In this document: positions 24,173-32,708 of the stretch, piece after piece
Numbering within the stretch: position 1 is the stretch's first letter
How the letters are laid out: the number at the start of each line of letters is the position of its first letter
From: Ga0077555 sp041397775
Lineage (GTDB): Bacteria; Pseudomonadota; Alphaproteobacteria; Rhizobiales; Hyphomicrobiaceae
Reading direction: 5' to 3'
DNA length: 64,000 bases
Assembly (NCBI GenBank): GCA_041397775.1
Contig: JAWKWB010000008.1
Location: 186,001 to 250,000, forward strand
Made by a program: the position numbers and the translations under genes
Notes under the pieces: generated by a model
The model's input: the letters and a program-made list of their open reading frames with translations, nothing else
Databases searched by the model: none
Told to the model about the DNA's origin: nothing

Positions 24173-24244
24173 TGTAGCTTTTGCATCTGACGTTTGGTCA
24201 TGGTTCCAGCCGCGAGTGGGTACCAAACGTCAGATGCGCTACAC
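24173..24244 (+). repeat. A-type hairpin repeat, copy 1
   Basis: GTGTAGC, then a TTTT bulge on the left arm only, then GCATCTGACGTTTGG; the right arm CCAAACGTCAGATGC then GCTACAC pairs exactly except for the bulge. The loop (TCATGGTTCCAGCCGCGAGT and on) is nearly identical in copy 2 and in the 60.6 kb copy. Preceded by a spacer containing CAACCATATGATTCTA. Confidence 0.85.
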
Positions 24245-24246
24245 TC

Positions 24247-24317
24247 GTGTTCCGGCTCCGACACTTGGTTCCCCGTGCATCGACCTCTGGACCAAGTGTC
24301 GGAGCCCGAAGGAACAC
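24247..24317 (+). repeat. B-type hairpin repeat, copy 1
   Basis: Left arm GTGTTCCGGCTCCGACACTT then GGT; right arm ACCAAGTGTCGGAGCC, a CGAA-containing 4-base bulge, then GGAACAC. It begins 2 bases after A-type copy 1 and is followed by the spacer CAACCATATGATTCTA leading into A-type copy 2. Confidence 0.85.
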
Positions 24318-24334
24318 GAGCAACCATATGATTC

Positions 24335-24412
24335 TAGTGTAGCTTTTGCATCTGACGTTTGGTCATGGCTCCAGCCGCGAGTGGGTACCAAACGTCAGAT
24401 GCGCTACACTAG
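24335..24412 (+). repeat. A-type hairpin repeat, copy 2, flanked by TA
   Basis: Same stem, bulge and loop as copy 1, with TA directly outside both ends (TA-GTGTAGC ... GCTACAC-TA). Together 24081-24245 and 24247-24412 are a tandem duplication of a B-spacer-A unit of about 165 bases, the first unit having its B left arm replaced. Confidence 0.85.
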
Positions 24413-24630
24413 TAGCGCCGCGCGCATTCGCGGCACACGGCGTTTTGCGGCGGACGGCCACGTGCTGCGCCTCGATGCTTCCCGCAGCCGTTGAACTTCG
24501 GCTTCGGGTTCCCATATTCGGGTTGTGAGACAAACGACCGGCGCCAGGGTTCGGGCCGGGATGCAGGGCGCCGAGAGGGCCTGCGCATCGTTCCATGACA
24601 AGGTCGCTTCGTGACGAGGGCTTTGCCGCA

Positions 24631-25068
24631 ATGACAAGAATGACCCTGCTTTCGAGCCCGCTTCTGCTGGGCTTCGAGGAAATCGAACGGCTCATCGATC
24701 GCGTGGGCAAGGGCGGCAGCGACGGCTATCCGCCATATAACATCGAGCGCGTACAGCGCAGCGACGACGGCCCCGAACTGCTCAGGATCACACTCGCCGT
24801 TGCCGGTTTCACGCGCGACCAGCTCGATATTACGCTCGAGGACAACCAACTCCTCATTCGCGGCAAGCAAGTGGACGACAAGTCGCGCGAGTACCTGCAT
24901 CGCGGCATCGCGGCCCGGCAGTTCCAGCGCACCTTCGTCCTGGCCGATGGGATCGAAGTTCGCTCCGCCAACTTGGAGCATGGGCTGTTGACAGTCGATC
25001 TCATGCGACACGAGCCGGAGCGGCACGTCCGACGCATCGACATCAATGTCGCCAAGCCGCGGACCTGA
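24631..25068 (+). CDS. Small heat-shock protein, Hsp20/IbpA family
   Basis: A 145-residue alpha-crystallin-type chaperone that holds unfolding proteins in the cytoplasm. The N-terminal region LLLGFEEIERLIDRV and YPPYNIERV lead into the crystallin core LRITLAVAGFTRDQLDITLE, LLIRGKQ, EYLHRGIAARQFQRTFVLAD and GLLTVDLMR. This is the class A form usual in rhizobia-like bacteria, as with IbpA. The ATG at 24631 follows GAGG; an ATG at 24595 is possible. DUF1150 follows on the same strand, the common alphaproteobacterial pair. I see no ROSE-type thermometer in the leader. Confidence 0.9.
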   Translation: MTRMTLLSSPLLLGFEEIERLIDRVGKGGSDGYPPYNIERVQRSDDGPELLRITLAVAGFTRDQLDITLEDNQLLIRGKQVDDKSREYLHRGIAARQFQRTFVLADGIEVRSANLEHGLLTVDLMRHEPERHVRRIDINVAKPRT

Positions 25069-25187
25069 ACTTCGTTGGCATTTCAAAAATCAGACGAATC
25101 AAGCGAGTATCGTTCCCAACGTGCTCGTTGCCGACCTCGGCAATCCCGCCGGGCTGTCGGAGCCTGCAGGGAAAGGAGTGTGGCGTG

Positions 25188-25481
25188 ATGGAGCATACGA
25201 AACGGTCGCGCCGGCCGAAGGCGACGCGGAAGGTACGCGCGCATCCGGTGGTCACACAGCAGGAGCTGTCCCGGCTCGGTGGTGGCGAGATCGGCTATAT
25301 CCGATGCCTCAGCCACGACGAAGCCCGTCGCATGTTCCCTGACCTCGACGACCTGCCGGACGGCATCTCCCTGTTCGCATTGAATGCCGCCGACGGCACG
25401 CCGATCGCGCTGACGGACAGCCATCATGCGGCGATGGGGCACGCCATCGAAGTGAAGCTGCAGGTTTCGAGCCTCCACTGA
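25188..25481 (+). CDS. DUF1150 family protein
   Basis: A 97-residue protein with the DUF1150 pattern: ELSRLGGGEIGYIRCL, ARRMFPDLDDLPDGISLFAL, and AADGTPIALTDSHHAAMGHA. The function is unknown, but the gene commonly follows an Hsp20 gene in Alphaproteobacteria, as here, so a role alongside that chaperone is inferred from context. An AAAGGAG ribosome site lies 9 bases before the ATG at 25188. A strong hairpin at 25508-25540 ends the operon. Confidence 0.85.
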   Translation: MEHTKRSRRPKATRKVRAHPVVTQQELSRLGGGEIGYIRCLSHDEARRMFPDLDDLPDGISLFALNAADGTPIALTDSHHAAMGHAIEVKLQVSSLH

Positions 25482-25507
25482 CACCAGCGAGACGCGGAAA
25501 ATGAAGA

Positions 25508-25545
25508 GAGCGCGCAAACGGGTGGCCCGGTTGCGCGCTCATTTC
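25508..25545 (+). terminator. Terminator of the hsp20-DUF1150 operon
   Basis: GAGCGCGCAA (25508-25517) pairs perfectly with TTGCGCGCTC (25531-25540), followed by ATTTCATTTA. The stem is long and perfect; the U-rich tail is interrupted. It starts 26 bases after the DUF1150 stop codon. Confidence 0.8.
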
Positions 25546-25620
25546 ATTTACAGGCCGCATCGTCGTCGTGATGCAGGGGCCGGCCGCGACCCGAACCCCA
25601 TCACCACGTCGCCGTGGCCG

Positions 25621-25851
25621 TCAGTGCTTGTCGATGCAGCACTTCTTGAACTTCTTGCCGCTGCCGCAGGGGCATGGCTCGTTGCGGCCGATCTTCACCG
25701 CGCGGTGCGGCATGGCCATGGCGCCATGATGGTGATGATGGTGGTGATCGTGATCGTGCCCGCAGCCGCAGTCGTCGCCGTGGGCATGCGCGTGCCCGTG
25801 GTGGGCATGCGCGGTGTCGTGCTGGTGGTCTGCTGCGCGTTCGTCCGTCAT
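25621..25851 (-). CDS. His-rich SEC-C metal-binding small protein
   Basis: A 76-residue protein. The C-terminal SEC-C zinc motif is NEPCPCGSGKKFKKCC (residues 57-72), the same element found at the end of SecA, where it binds zinc and SecB or ribosome. The first 50 residues are extremely His-rich (about 20 His, including a run of seven) with a CGC pair, likely another metal-binding or metal-storage region. The ATG at 25851 has a GGAG site; a longer frame continuing upstream is Arg-rich and not protein-like. Role unknown; metal handling is an inference. Confidence 0.8.
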   Translation of the reverse strand: MTDERAADHQHDTAHAHHGHAHAHGDDCGCGHDHDHHHHHHHGAMAMPHRAVKIGRNEPCPCGSGKKFKKCCIDKH

Positions 25852-25997
25852 GAATACTCCTGCCCAAGCAAGGAATGCGATCCGCGCCCGCTCGTGACGA
25901 GCGCGCTTTGACTTGGCTCTTAGCACAGGTTCAGAGGCCGCGCGACGTGCCAGTTCCCCGAATGCGGGGCAGGTCCGCGAGGTGCGGCGGCGGCGCT

Positions 25998-26936
25998 CTA
26001 CATCGGCTCGTCGCGCAGCAGTTCGCCACGCCAGATGCCGTCGTGCACCATCGCGGCCATCTGGGATTTCAGCGCGTCCGCGAAACAGCGCACGGCATTC
26101 GATGTCGGCCTGACGAGGGAGCGCGAGAGCGTGAGCTTGCGGGCGAGGACGGGATCGGCGATCGGCGCGGCGCACAGCGTGCGATCGCGCAGCTCGGCGT
26201 GTACGGAGGCGACCGGCAGCACCGTATGCCCGAGCCCCCGGCGTACGAGATCCTTGAGGGTCTGGAGCGATTCCGCCTCGACCGACACGGCGAGCGTGAC
26301 GCCGGCCCGCTGGGCGGTCACCTCGATCAAACTACGCAGGCCCTGGCGTGGGCCGGGCAGGACCAGTGGCTTGCTGGCGAGCGCAGCGAAAGGAACAGGC
26401 CGCCGCAGCGACAGCTTCGAGCCCTTCGGCCCGACGAGAAACAGCGTCTCGAGGATGAGGGGCTCGGCCTTGATCTGATAGGCGCCACCCGTTTCGTAGG
26501 TGATCGCCAAATCCAATTCACCGCGCTGAAGCATGTCGATCAGATAGCCACTGAAAGCGGGAACGATGCGCACGGTCACACATGGGTACTGTTTGAGGAA
26601 CCGCTCGACCAGCGGGGCCGCCAGCACTTCACCGACCGTTGGCGGCAGGCCGAGACTCACATGGCCTTTGACGGCATCCCGCTCGGCTGAAACTTCTGCC
26701 CGCGTCTCGTCGACGAGGCGCAAGATCGCCGCGGCGCGCTCGATCAGGATGCGCCCCGCCGGGGTCGGCACCATGCCGCGCCCGTGCCGCGTGAACAGCG
26801 CAATGCCGAGTTCGTCCTCGAGTTGCTTGACCTGGCGGCCCAGCGCGGGTTGGGCGACGCGGAGCTGGTCCGCCGCCTTGCTGAGGCTGCCCTGCTCGGC
26901 GACGGCCATGAACGTTCTGAGCTGCCGGAGATCCAT
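25998..26936 (-). CDS. LysR-family transcriptional regulator
   Basis: A 312-residue LysR regulator. The N-terminal winged HTH is DLRQLRTFMAVAEQGSLSKA then ADQLRVAQPALGRQVKQLE; the effector domain starts near VSLGLPPTVGEVLAAPLVE and includes GELDLAITYE. It is transcribed divergently from the two-gene ThDP decarboxylase, which is the probable target. MDLRQL at 26936 is the usual family start; an upstream ATG (26951) lies against the candidate operator at 26953-26975. The ligand is unknown, presumably a keto acid or a substrate of the decarboxylase. Confidence 0.9.
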   Translation of the reverse strand: MDLRQLRTFMAVAEQGSLSKAADQLRVAQPALGRQVKQLEDELGIALFTRHGRGMVPTPAGRILIERAAAILRLVDETRAEVSAERDAVKGHVSLGLPPTVGEVLAAPLVERFLKQYPCVTVRIVPAFSGYLIDMLQRGELDLAITYETGGAYQIKAEPLILETLFLVGPKGSKLSLRRPVPFAALASKPLVLPGPRQGLRSLIEVTAQRAGVTLAVSVEAESLQTLKDLVRRGLGHTVLPVASVHAELRDRTLCAAPIADPVLARKLTLSRSLVRPTSNAVRCFADALKSQMAAMVHDGIWRGELLRDEPM

Positions 26937-26952
26937 GACATATTCAATCATG

Positions 26953-26975
26953 GCATATCTGAATTAGAAATATGC
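26953..26975. promoter_or_regulatory. Candidate LysR box (T-N11-A) between lysR and the decarboxylase genes
   Basis: GCATAT (26953-26958) and ATATGC (26970-26975) are inverted repeats with an 11-base interval, matching the T-N11-A rule for LysR-type regulator sites. It sits immediately before the regulator gene and 65 bases before the decarboxylase start codon, the usual place for divergent autoregulation and activation. Confidence 0.65.
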
Positions 26976-27039
26976 TTTTTGTTCGCGGGCTGGTTGCACG
27001 TTAAGCCCTGCCCCGCGACCACCACGAACGGGAGGCGAA

Positions 27040-27576
27040 ATGAGCGTGCACGCGGCCGAAGCGGCCCCCAACTGGCAGGACCAGATCCTGCCGATCCTCA
27101 AGCAATTCGACGCCAGGCACATCGTCTACGTGCCCGATGCCGGACACTCGTCGGCCATCCGCAGCGCCGAGCAGGACAACGGCATCGTCGCGCTGGCGCT
27201 CACGAGCGAGCAGGAAGGCATCGGCTATCTGGCCGGCGCCTGGCTCGGCGGGGAACGCGGCGCACTGCTGATGCAGTCGAGCGGTGTCGGCAACTGCCTC
27301 AACACGCTGGCGCTGCAGACGATGACGCGGTTCCCGCTGCTGATGCTCGTCACCATGCGCGGCGACTGGGCGGAGTTCAATCCGTGGCAGAACCCGATGG
27401 GGCAGGCGACCGAAGCCGCCCTCAAGCTGATGGGCGTGCGCACATGGCGCGCCGACAGGCCCGAGGACGTATCGCGTATCGTGCGCGGCGCGGCGACGAT
27501 GGCCTACAACGGCGACGAAGCCTGTGCAGTTCTCCTGGGTCAGAGCCTGATCGGCGAAAAGAAGTGGGTGAAGTGA
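27040..27576 (+). CDS. ThDP-dependent decarboxylase, alpha subunit (sulfo-/phosphonopyruvate type)
   Basis: A 178-residue protein that is the N-terminal (PYR) half of a split thiamin-diphosphate decarboxylase, like sulfopyruvate decarboxylase ComD or phosphonopyruvate decarboxylase. IVYVPDAGHSSAI begins the Rossmann-like fold, ALTSEQEGIGYLAGAWLGG holds the conserved Glu that activates the cofactor, and MQSSGVGNCLNTLALQTM follows. It needs the beta subunit encoded next, whose ATG overlaps its TGA. Preceded by an AGGCG site and by a LysR box. The substrate, probably a substituted pyruvate, is inferred. Confidence 0.85.
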   Translation: MSVHAAEAAPNWQDQILPILKQFDARHIVYVPDAGHSSAIRSAEQDNGIVALALTSEQEGIGYLAGAWLGGERGALLMQSSGVGNCLNTLALQTMTRFPLLMLVTMRGDWAEFNPWQNPMGQATEAALKLMGVRTWRADRPEDVSRIVRGAATMAYNGDEACAVLLGQSLIGEKKWVK

Positions 27577-28160
27577 TGGGCAACGGAACTCTCGATCGCC
27601 GCGCCGTGGCCGCGGAGCTGCTGAAGGATCGCGGCGAGCTGCTGGTCGTCACCGGACTGGGCTCGGCCTCCTACGACGCCATGGCCGCCGGCGACCACGA
27701 CCAGAACTACTATCTGTGGGCCGCAATGGGGAGCGCGGCGACTGTCGGCTTCGGGCTGGCCATGGCGCAGCGCGATCGCCCGGTCCTCGTGCTCACGGGT
27801 GACGGCGAAATGCTGATGGGCATCGGCGCGCTGGCCAGCATCTCGCAGAAGCTGCCGCCGAACCTGACGATCGCCGTGCTCGACAACGGGCACTACGGCG
27901 AAACGGGCATGCAGCGCAGCCACACCGGGCGCGGCCTGGAGCTGGCCAGCGTGGCGGCGGCCTGCAACTTCCCATGGACGGGCGTGATCGGCGACATGGC
28001 CGGCGTGAGCGCCTTGCGCGCGCGTGTGCATGCGAAGGCGGGCACGGCACTGGCCACGATCAAGGTGCGGGCCGACGAGCTGCCGCGTGCGCTGCCGCCG
28101 CGCGACGGCGTCCATGTCAAGAACCGCTTCCGCCGCGCACTCGGTCACGGCACGATCTAG
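27576..28160 (+). CDS. ThDP-dependent decarboxylase, beta subunit (sulfo-/phosphonopyruvate type)
   Basis: A 194-residue protein that is the C-terminal (PP) half of the same enzyme (ComE-like). The ThDP-magnesium motif GDGEMLMGIGALASISQKLP (GDG to N with the usual spacing) continues into NLTIAVLDNGHYGETGMQRS. The start overlaps the alpha subunit stop by one base (TGATG), indicating a heteromeric enzyme with matched synthesis. No other pathway genes lie beside the pair, so the route cannot be named. Downstream is a kilobase of REP-like non-coding sequence. Confidence 0.88.
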   Translation: MGNGTLDRRAVAAELLKDRGELLVVTGLGSASYDAMAAGDHDQNYYLWAAMGSAATVGFGLAMAQRDRPVLVLTGDGEMLMGIGALASISQKLPPNLTIAVLDNGHYGETGMQRSHTGRGLELASVAAACNFPWTGVIGDMAGVSALRARVHAKAGTALATIKVRADELPRALPPRDGVHVKNRFRRALGHGTI

Positions 28161-29184
28161 AAGCGGCGCCCGTCGGCATCCGCACCGCGATGGATGCCGG
28201 ATAGCCGCGCCGCGCGCGGCTTCCAGGAAACCGGGAGGACGGGTGGCGTCGGGCTTCCAGAGGACCGCAAGGTCGGGCGCGTCGGGCGGGAAATCGGGGG
28301 AGAGGATACGAGCTGCCCTCCATGGGCCACTCACCCTATCCCTAGCCAACCCCCGGTTCGTCGCCTCCCTCCGGTTCCCCGGCCAAGCGGGCGGGCGAGA
28401 GCCCAGCCGCTGCCCGAGCCGGGGTCTTTCGCGATGCCGCCGGGCACCGCGCCGCCACGCCCGTCGTGACCCGCACCGCGAAAGTTGCCGGACAGCCGCG
28501 CTCCACGCGGCTTCCGGGAAACCGGGGGAAGGTGAGGCACGGCCTCTAGGGAAGCGGGTGAGGGGAGGATTAGGGGCACTCATTTCCTGCGCGATGAGCC
28601 CGGGCCAGCGCATGGCGGCTCCCCGCTCAGCACGCTCCGGGCCCGTACCGCCTCCATCTTTGTCTTCCTCGCGTGTCGCGAGGACCCACCGCTGGCGCGG
28701 TCGACGCGGCGTAGCCCCTGCCACCTGTTCCTCCCCTCCTCCGGTTCCCGGCCAGCGGGCGGCGAGCCCAGCCGCTGCCCGAGCCTGGTCCGCGATGCCG
28801 GACACCGCGCCGCACGCCCGTCGTGACACCGCGAAAGGTCCCTGTCCGCGCTCCACGCGGCTTCCGAACCGGGGGAAGGTGAGGCACGGCCGCTATGGAA
28901 CCGGCTGAGAGGGGGATAGGCGCAATTTCCGGGAAACCTGGGGGAGGATGGGCACGGCCCTAGGAAGCGGGGTGAGGGGATGGGGCCGTCGCCCCGGAAT
29001 GCGAGAGAGGGAGGGCGAGGCGCGTCGCCTGGAAGCCAGGTGAGGGAGAGACTGCAATGGACGGAGGGCCTTGCCGCGATGGGGGTTGCGGGGAGGCTTG
29101 AACCCGCGTAACGCCATGTGCTCGATGTCGAGGGCGTGCGCGGGTCTGCCGTCTGGCCCCATGCACCCCACGCCGCCGCCGCTC
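28161..29184. repeat. Non-coding region of degenerate REP-like repeats
   Basis: No gene is supported in this kilobase. One motif (TTCCGGGAAACCGGGGGAAG then GTGAGGCACGGCC) recurs at about 28508-28567, 28859-28919 and 28926-28983, with a shorter version at 28219. Another (CCGGTTCCCCGGCCAAGCGG then GCGGGCGAGAGCCCAGCCGC) recurs at 28371-28422 and 28741-28786. The two blocks, about 350 bases apart, form a decayed tandem duplication. Open frames here have no protein-like character and are unrelated between copies. Confidence 0.6.
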
Positions 29185-29259
29185 GTGTAGCGCATCTGAC
29201 GTTTGGCACCCGCCAGCGGCTGGGTCGTCGACCAAACGTCAGACGCAAAAGCTACACTA
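29185..29259 (-). repeat. A-type hairpin repeat, inverted orientation
   Basis: GTGTAGCGCATCTGACGTTT then GG on the left and ACCAAACGTCAGACGC, AAAA, GCTACAC on the right. The 4-base bulge is now on the right arm, so the element is inverted relative to the 24 kb copies. The loop is diverged. It shares its last TAG with the C-type hairpin that follows. Confidence 0.8.
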
Positions 29260-29330
29260 GTGTCCCGACCGCAAAATCCGTCTCATTCCTCTGCGGGCAT
29301 TGAACGGACTTTGCGGTCAAAGGGACACTA
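29258..29330 (+). repeat. C-type hairpin repeat, flanked by TA
   Basis: TA-GTGTCCC, inner arm GACCGCAAAATCCGT, loop, then ACGGACTTTGCGGTC, a short AAA bulge, GGGACAC-TA. Both ends are flanked by TA. Same layout as A and B but with an unrelated inner stem. Confidence 0.8.
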
Positions 29331-29345
29331 GCAAAGACATTCGCT

Positions 29346-29423
29346 TAGTGTGGCATCATGATTGGACGTCCGCTCGACGAGACCGCCGCGAGAAAGGAGC
29401 GGACTTCCAATCCGCCACACGAG
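29346..29423 (+). repeat. E-type hairpin repeat
   Basis: TAGTGTGGC, bulge ATCAT, GATTGGACGTCCGCTC on the left; GAGCGGACTTCCAATC then CGCCACAC on the right, with one mismatch and the net 4-base bulge on the left arm. Inner stem unlike A to D. Confidence 0.75.
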
Positions 29424-29438
29424 AAACAATTGGTTCTG

Positions 29439-29513
29439 AGTGTTCCCTACGGTTCCGACATTTGCTCTCGGACGAACCGCAAGGGGATGCAAATGTCGGA
29501 ACCGGAACACTAG
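29439..29513 (+). repeat. D-type hairpin repeat just upstream of guaA
   Basis: GTGTTCC, bulge CTAC, GGTTCCGACATTTGC on the left; GCAAATGTCGGAACC then GGAACAC-TA on the right, a perfect inner stem. It ends 27 bases before the guaA start codon, so it probably lies in the guaA leader and could affect its expression. Confidence 0.8.
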
Positions 29514-29539
29514 CTTCGCGCCACAGGGATCTTCAGGCC

Positions 29540-31087
<1,548 letters not shown>

Positions 31088-31110
31088 GCGCGCCCGACGC
31101 GGTGTGCGCC

Positions 31111-31617
31111 TCAGCCCGGCGGGGCCGCATCGAGGCGAACCCAGAGCGGCCGTTGCCGCTCGTCGAGCCACGCCGGATAGGGCAGCCGGCCCCTGTCGCG
31201 GTAGCGCGGGGTGGCCCCGTACCAGCGCGGGCGTGCCCTGCGGCCCGACCATCGCCGTTGCCAGCCGTCGCGCCGATAGCCGTCCCGGTAGCCGTAGCTG
31301 CGCCAGCCACGCCGCCCCCTCCAATAGGGGTTCGACTGCCTGTAGGAGCGGCCACGGGCGCGCGGGGAGCGTCGCCGATCCTCACCTTCATAGCGGCGCG
31401 GAGCAGGCTCGACGAGGGGCCGACGCGGCTCGCTCCCGGGCAACGCCTTGGCCGCAGGCTCCGCCGCAACGGGACCCGCAACGGGACGCACGACAGCCGC
31501 CATCACGGCTGGGACAGCCTCTTTGGGAGCCGGCTGCCGCGCCAGCCAGAGCGGCAAGACGGAGGCTGCGGCCAGCGCAGCCCCCGCAACGCATGTCACC
31601 TTACGCGACGCCACCAT
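31111..31617 (-). CDS. Exported Arg/Tyr-rich basic protein of unknown function
   Basis: A 168-residue protein with a probable signal (KVTCVAGAALAAASVLPLWL, residues 6-25), an Ala/Pro/Val linker to about residue 60, then a very basic C-terminal half rich in Arg, Tyr, Trp and Gly (WRSYGYRDGYRRDGWQRRW). Such RGY-rich exported proteins are common in rhizobia-like bacteria, with no known role. An AGGAGG ribosome site precedes the ATG at 31617, which makes this start firm. It converges on guaA, 23 bases from its stop codon. Confidence 0.65.
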   Translation of the reverse strand: MVASRKVTCVAGAALAAASVLPLWLARQPAPKEAVPAVMAAVVRPVAGPVAAEPAAKALPGSEPRRPLVEPAPRRYEGEDRRRSPRARGRSYRQSNPYWRGRRGWRSYGYRDGYRRDGWQRRWSGRRARPRWYGATPRYRDRGRLPYPAWLDERQRPLWVRLDAAPPG

Positions 31618-31763
31618 CACAACCTCCTGATTACGCAATGACCAGATCATATGTTTTATTTTTGTTCTCGTAAAGTTCCAGAAAATGCCATCTGGGCAGT
31701 AGACGTCTGGGTGTGGCGCGCGCGCCATACCGGTTGGGGAGCCGACGCGTGAGCAAGGAACGC

Positions 31764-32690
31764 ATGCAAAGCGCCGACGCATCGCCGGCCGAGGCACAGC
31801 AAGCATCTCAGGTGTCGGCGCATCCGGGCTTCTTCTGGACGTGGATCGCGCCGTTCATCTTCCTGCTGTTCTGGTCGGGAGGCTACACCGGCGTGAAGGT
31901 GGCGGTGGGCTTCATGGAGCCGGTCTTCATGCTGACCGTGCGCTATGCCATCGTCTGCGCGATCCTGCTGCCCGCCCTGCTCATCTGGCGTCCGCCGCTG
32001 CCCGCAACGGCGCGCGAATGGGGACAGCTCGCGCTCGTTGGCGTGCTGGTGCAGTCGCTCTATTTCGGGCTCATCAATGTCGCGACCGCGATCGGCGGGT
32101 CGCCGGGCATCCTGGCCGTGATCGTCGCGTTCCAGCCGCTGCTGGTCGCGATCCTGGCGCCATCGCTGTCCGGCGAGAGCGTGAGCTGGCGAGCGTGGGT
32201 GGGCCTGCTACTCGGGCTCGCGGGGGCGCTGATCGCCATTCTGGCCCGCTCGAGCCTGGGGCCGACGCCTCTGGCTGCGCTGATCGCCGCCGTCGTCGGC
32301 GTGCTGTCCATGACCATCGGGACGCTGATCGAGAAGCGCTTCGGCAAGGCACATCATCCGATCGTGTCGAACCTCGTGCAATGCGGCGCGGGCGGACTGG
32401 CGAGCGTGCCGATCGTGCTGCTTCTGGAAACGGGCCGCGTGACGCTCACGGGCACGCTCGTCGTGACGATGGCCTATCTCGTCATCTGCAATTCGATCAT
32501 CGCGATGACGCTGCTGTTCGGCATGGTGCGGCGGGGCACGGCGACGCGGGCCTCGGCGCTGTTCTTCCTCGTCCCGCCGACGGCCACGCTCATCGCGTGG
32601 GTGGTGCTGGGCGAGCAGATGCCGCTCATGTCACTCGTCGGCATGGCGGTGGCAGGCATCGGCGTCCTGCTCGTGCGCAATGCGCGCTGA
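31764..32690 (+). CDS. DMT-superfamily transporter, EamA type
   Basis: A 308-residue inner-membrane protein with about ten hydrophobic helices arranged as two EamA repeats. The first begins IAPFIFLLFWSGGYTGVKVA and includes MLTVRYAIVCAILLPALLIW; the second ends SALFFLVPPTATLIAWVVLG then MSLVGMAVAGIGVLLV. EamA members export or import small metabolites such as amino acids; the substrate here is unknown. The ATG at 31764 follows AAGGA; GTG codons at 31713 and 31749 are less likely. It converges with ligA, with 18 bases between their stop codons. Confidence 0.9.
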   Translation: MQSADASPAEAQQASQVSAHPGFFWTWIAPFIFLLFWSGGYTGVKVAVGFMEPVFMLTVRYAIVCAILLPALLIWRPPLPATAREWGQLALVGVLVQSLYFGLINVATAIGGSPGILAVIVAFQPLLVAILAPSLSGESVSWRAWVGLLLGLAGALIAILARSSLGPTPLAALIAAVVGVLSMTIGTLIEKRFGKAHHPIVSNLVQCGAGGLASVPIVLLLETGRVTLTGTLVVTMAYLVICNSIIAMTLLFGMVRRGTATRASALFFLVPPTATLIAWVVLGEQMPLMSLVGMAVAGIGVLLVRNAR

Positions 32691-32708
32691 TGCGCCGGCG
32701 CGGCGGGC

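Noticed and set aside
24081..24412. CRISPR array
   Set aside because: The repeats are inverted hairpins of two kinds with a constant spacer, and no cas genes are present.
24413..24630. ROSE-type RNA thermometer before hsp20
   Set aside because: I could not find the conserved U-rich short sequence that masks the ribosome site; no thermometer is claimed.
29085..29140. tRNA-like sequence (GCTTGAACCCGCG)
   Set aside because: No cloverleaf can be formed; it is in the decayed repeat region.
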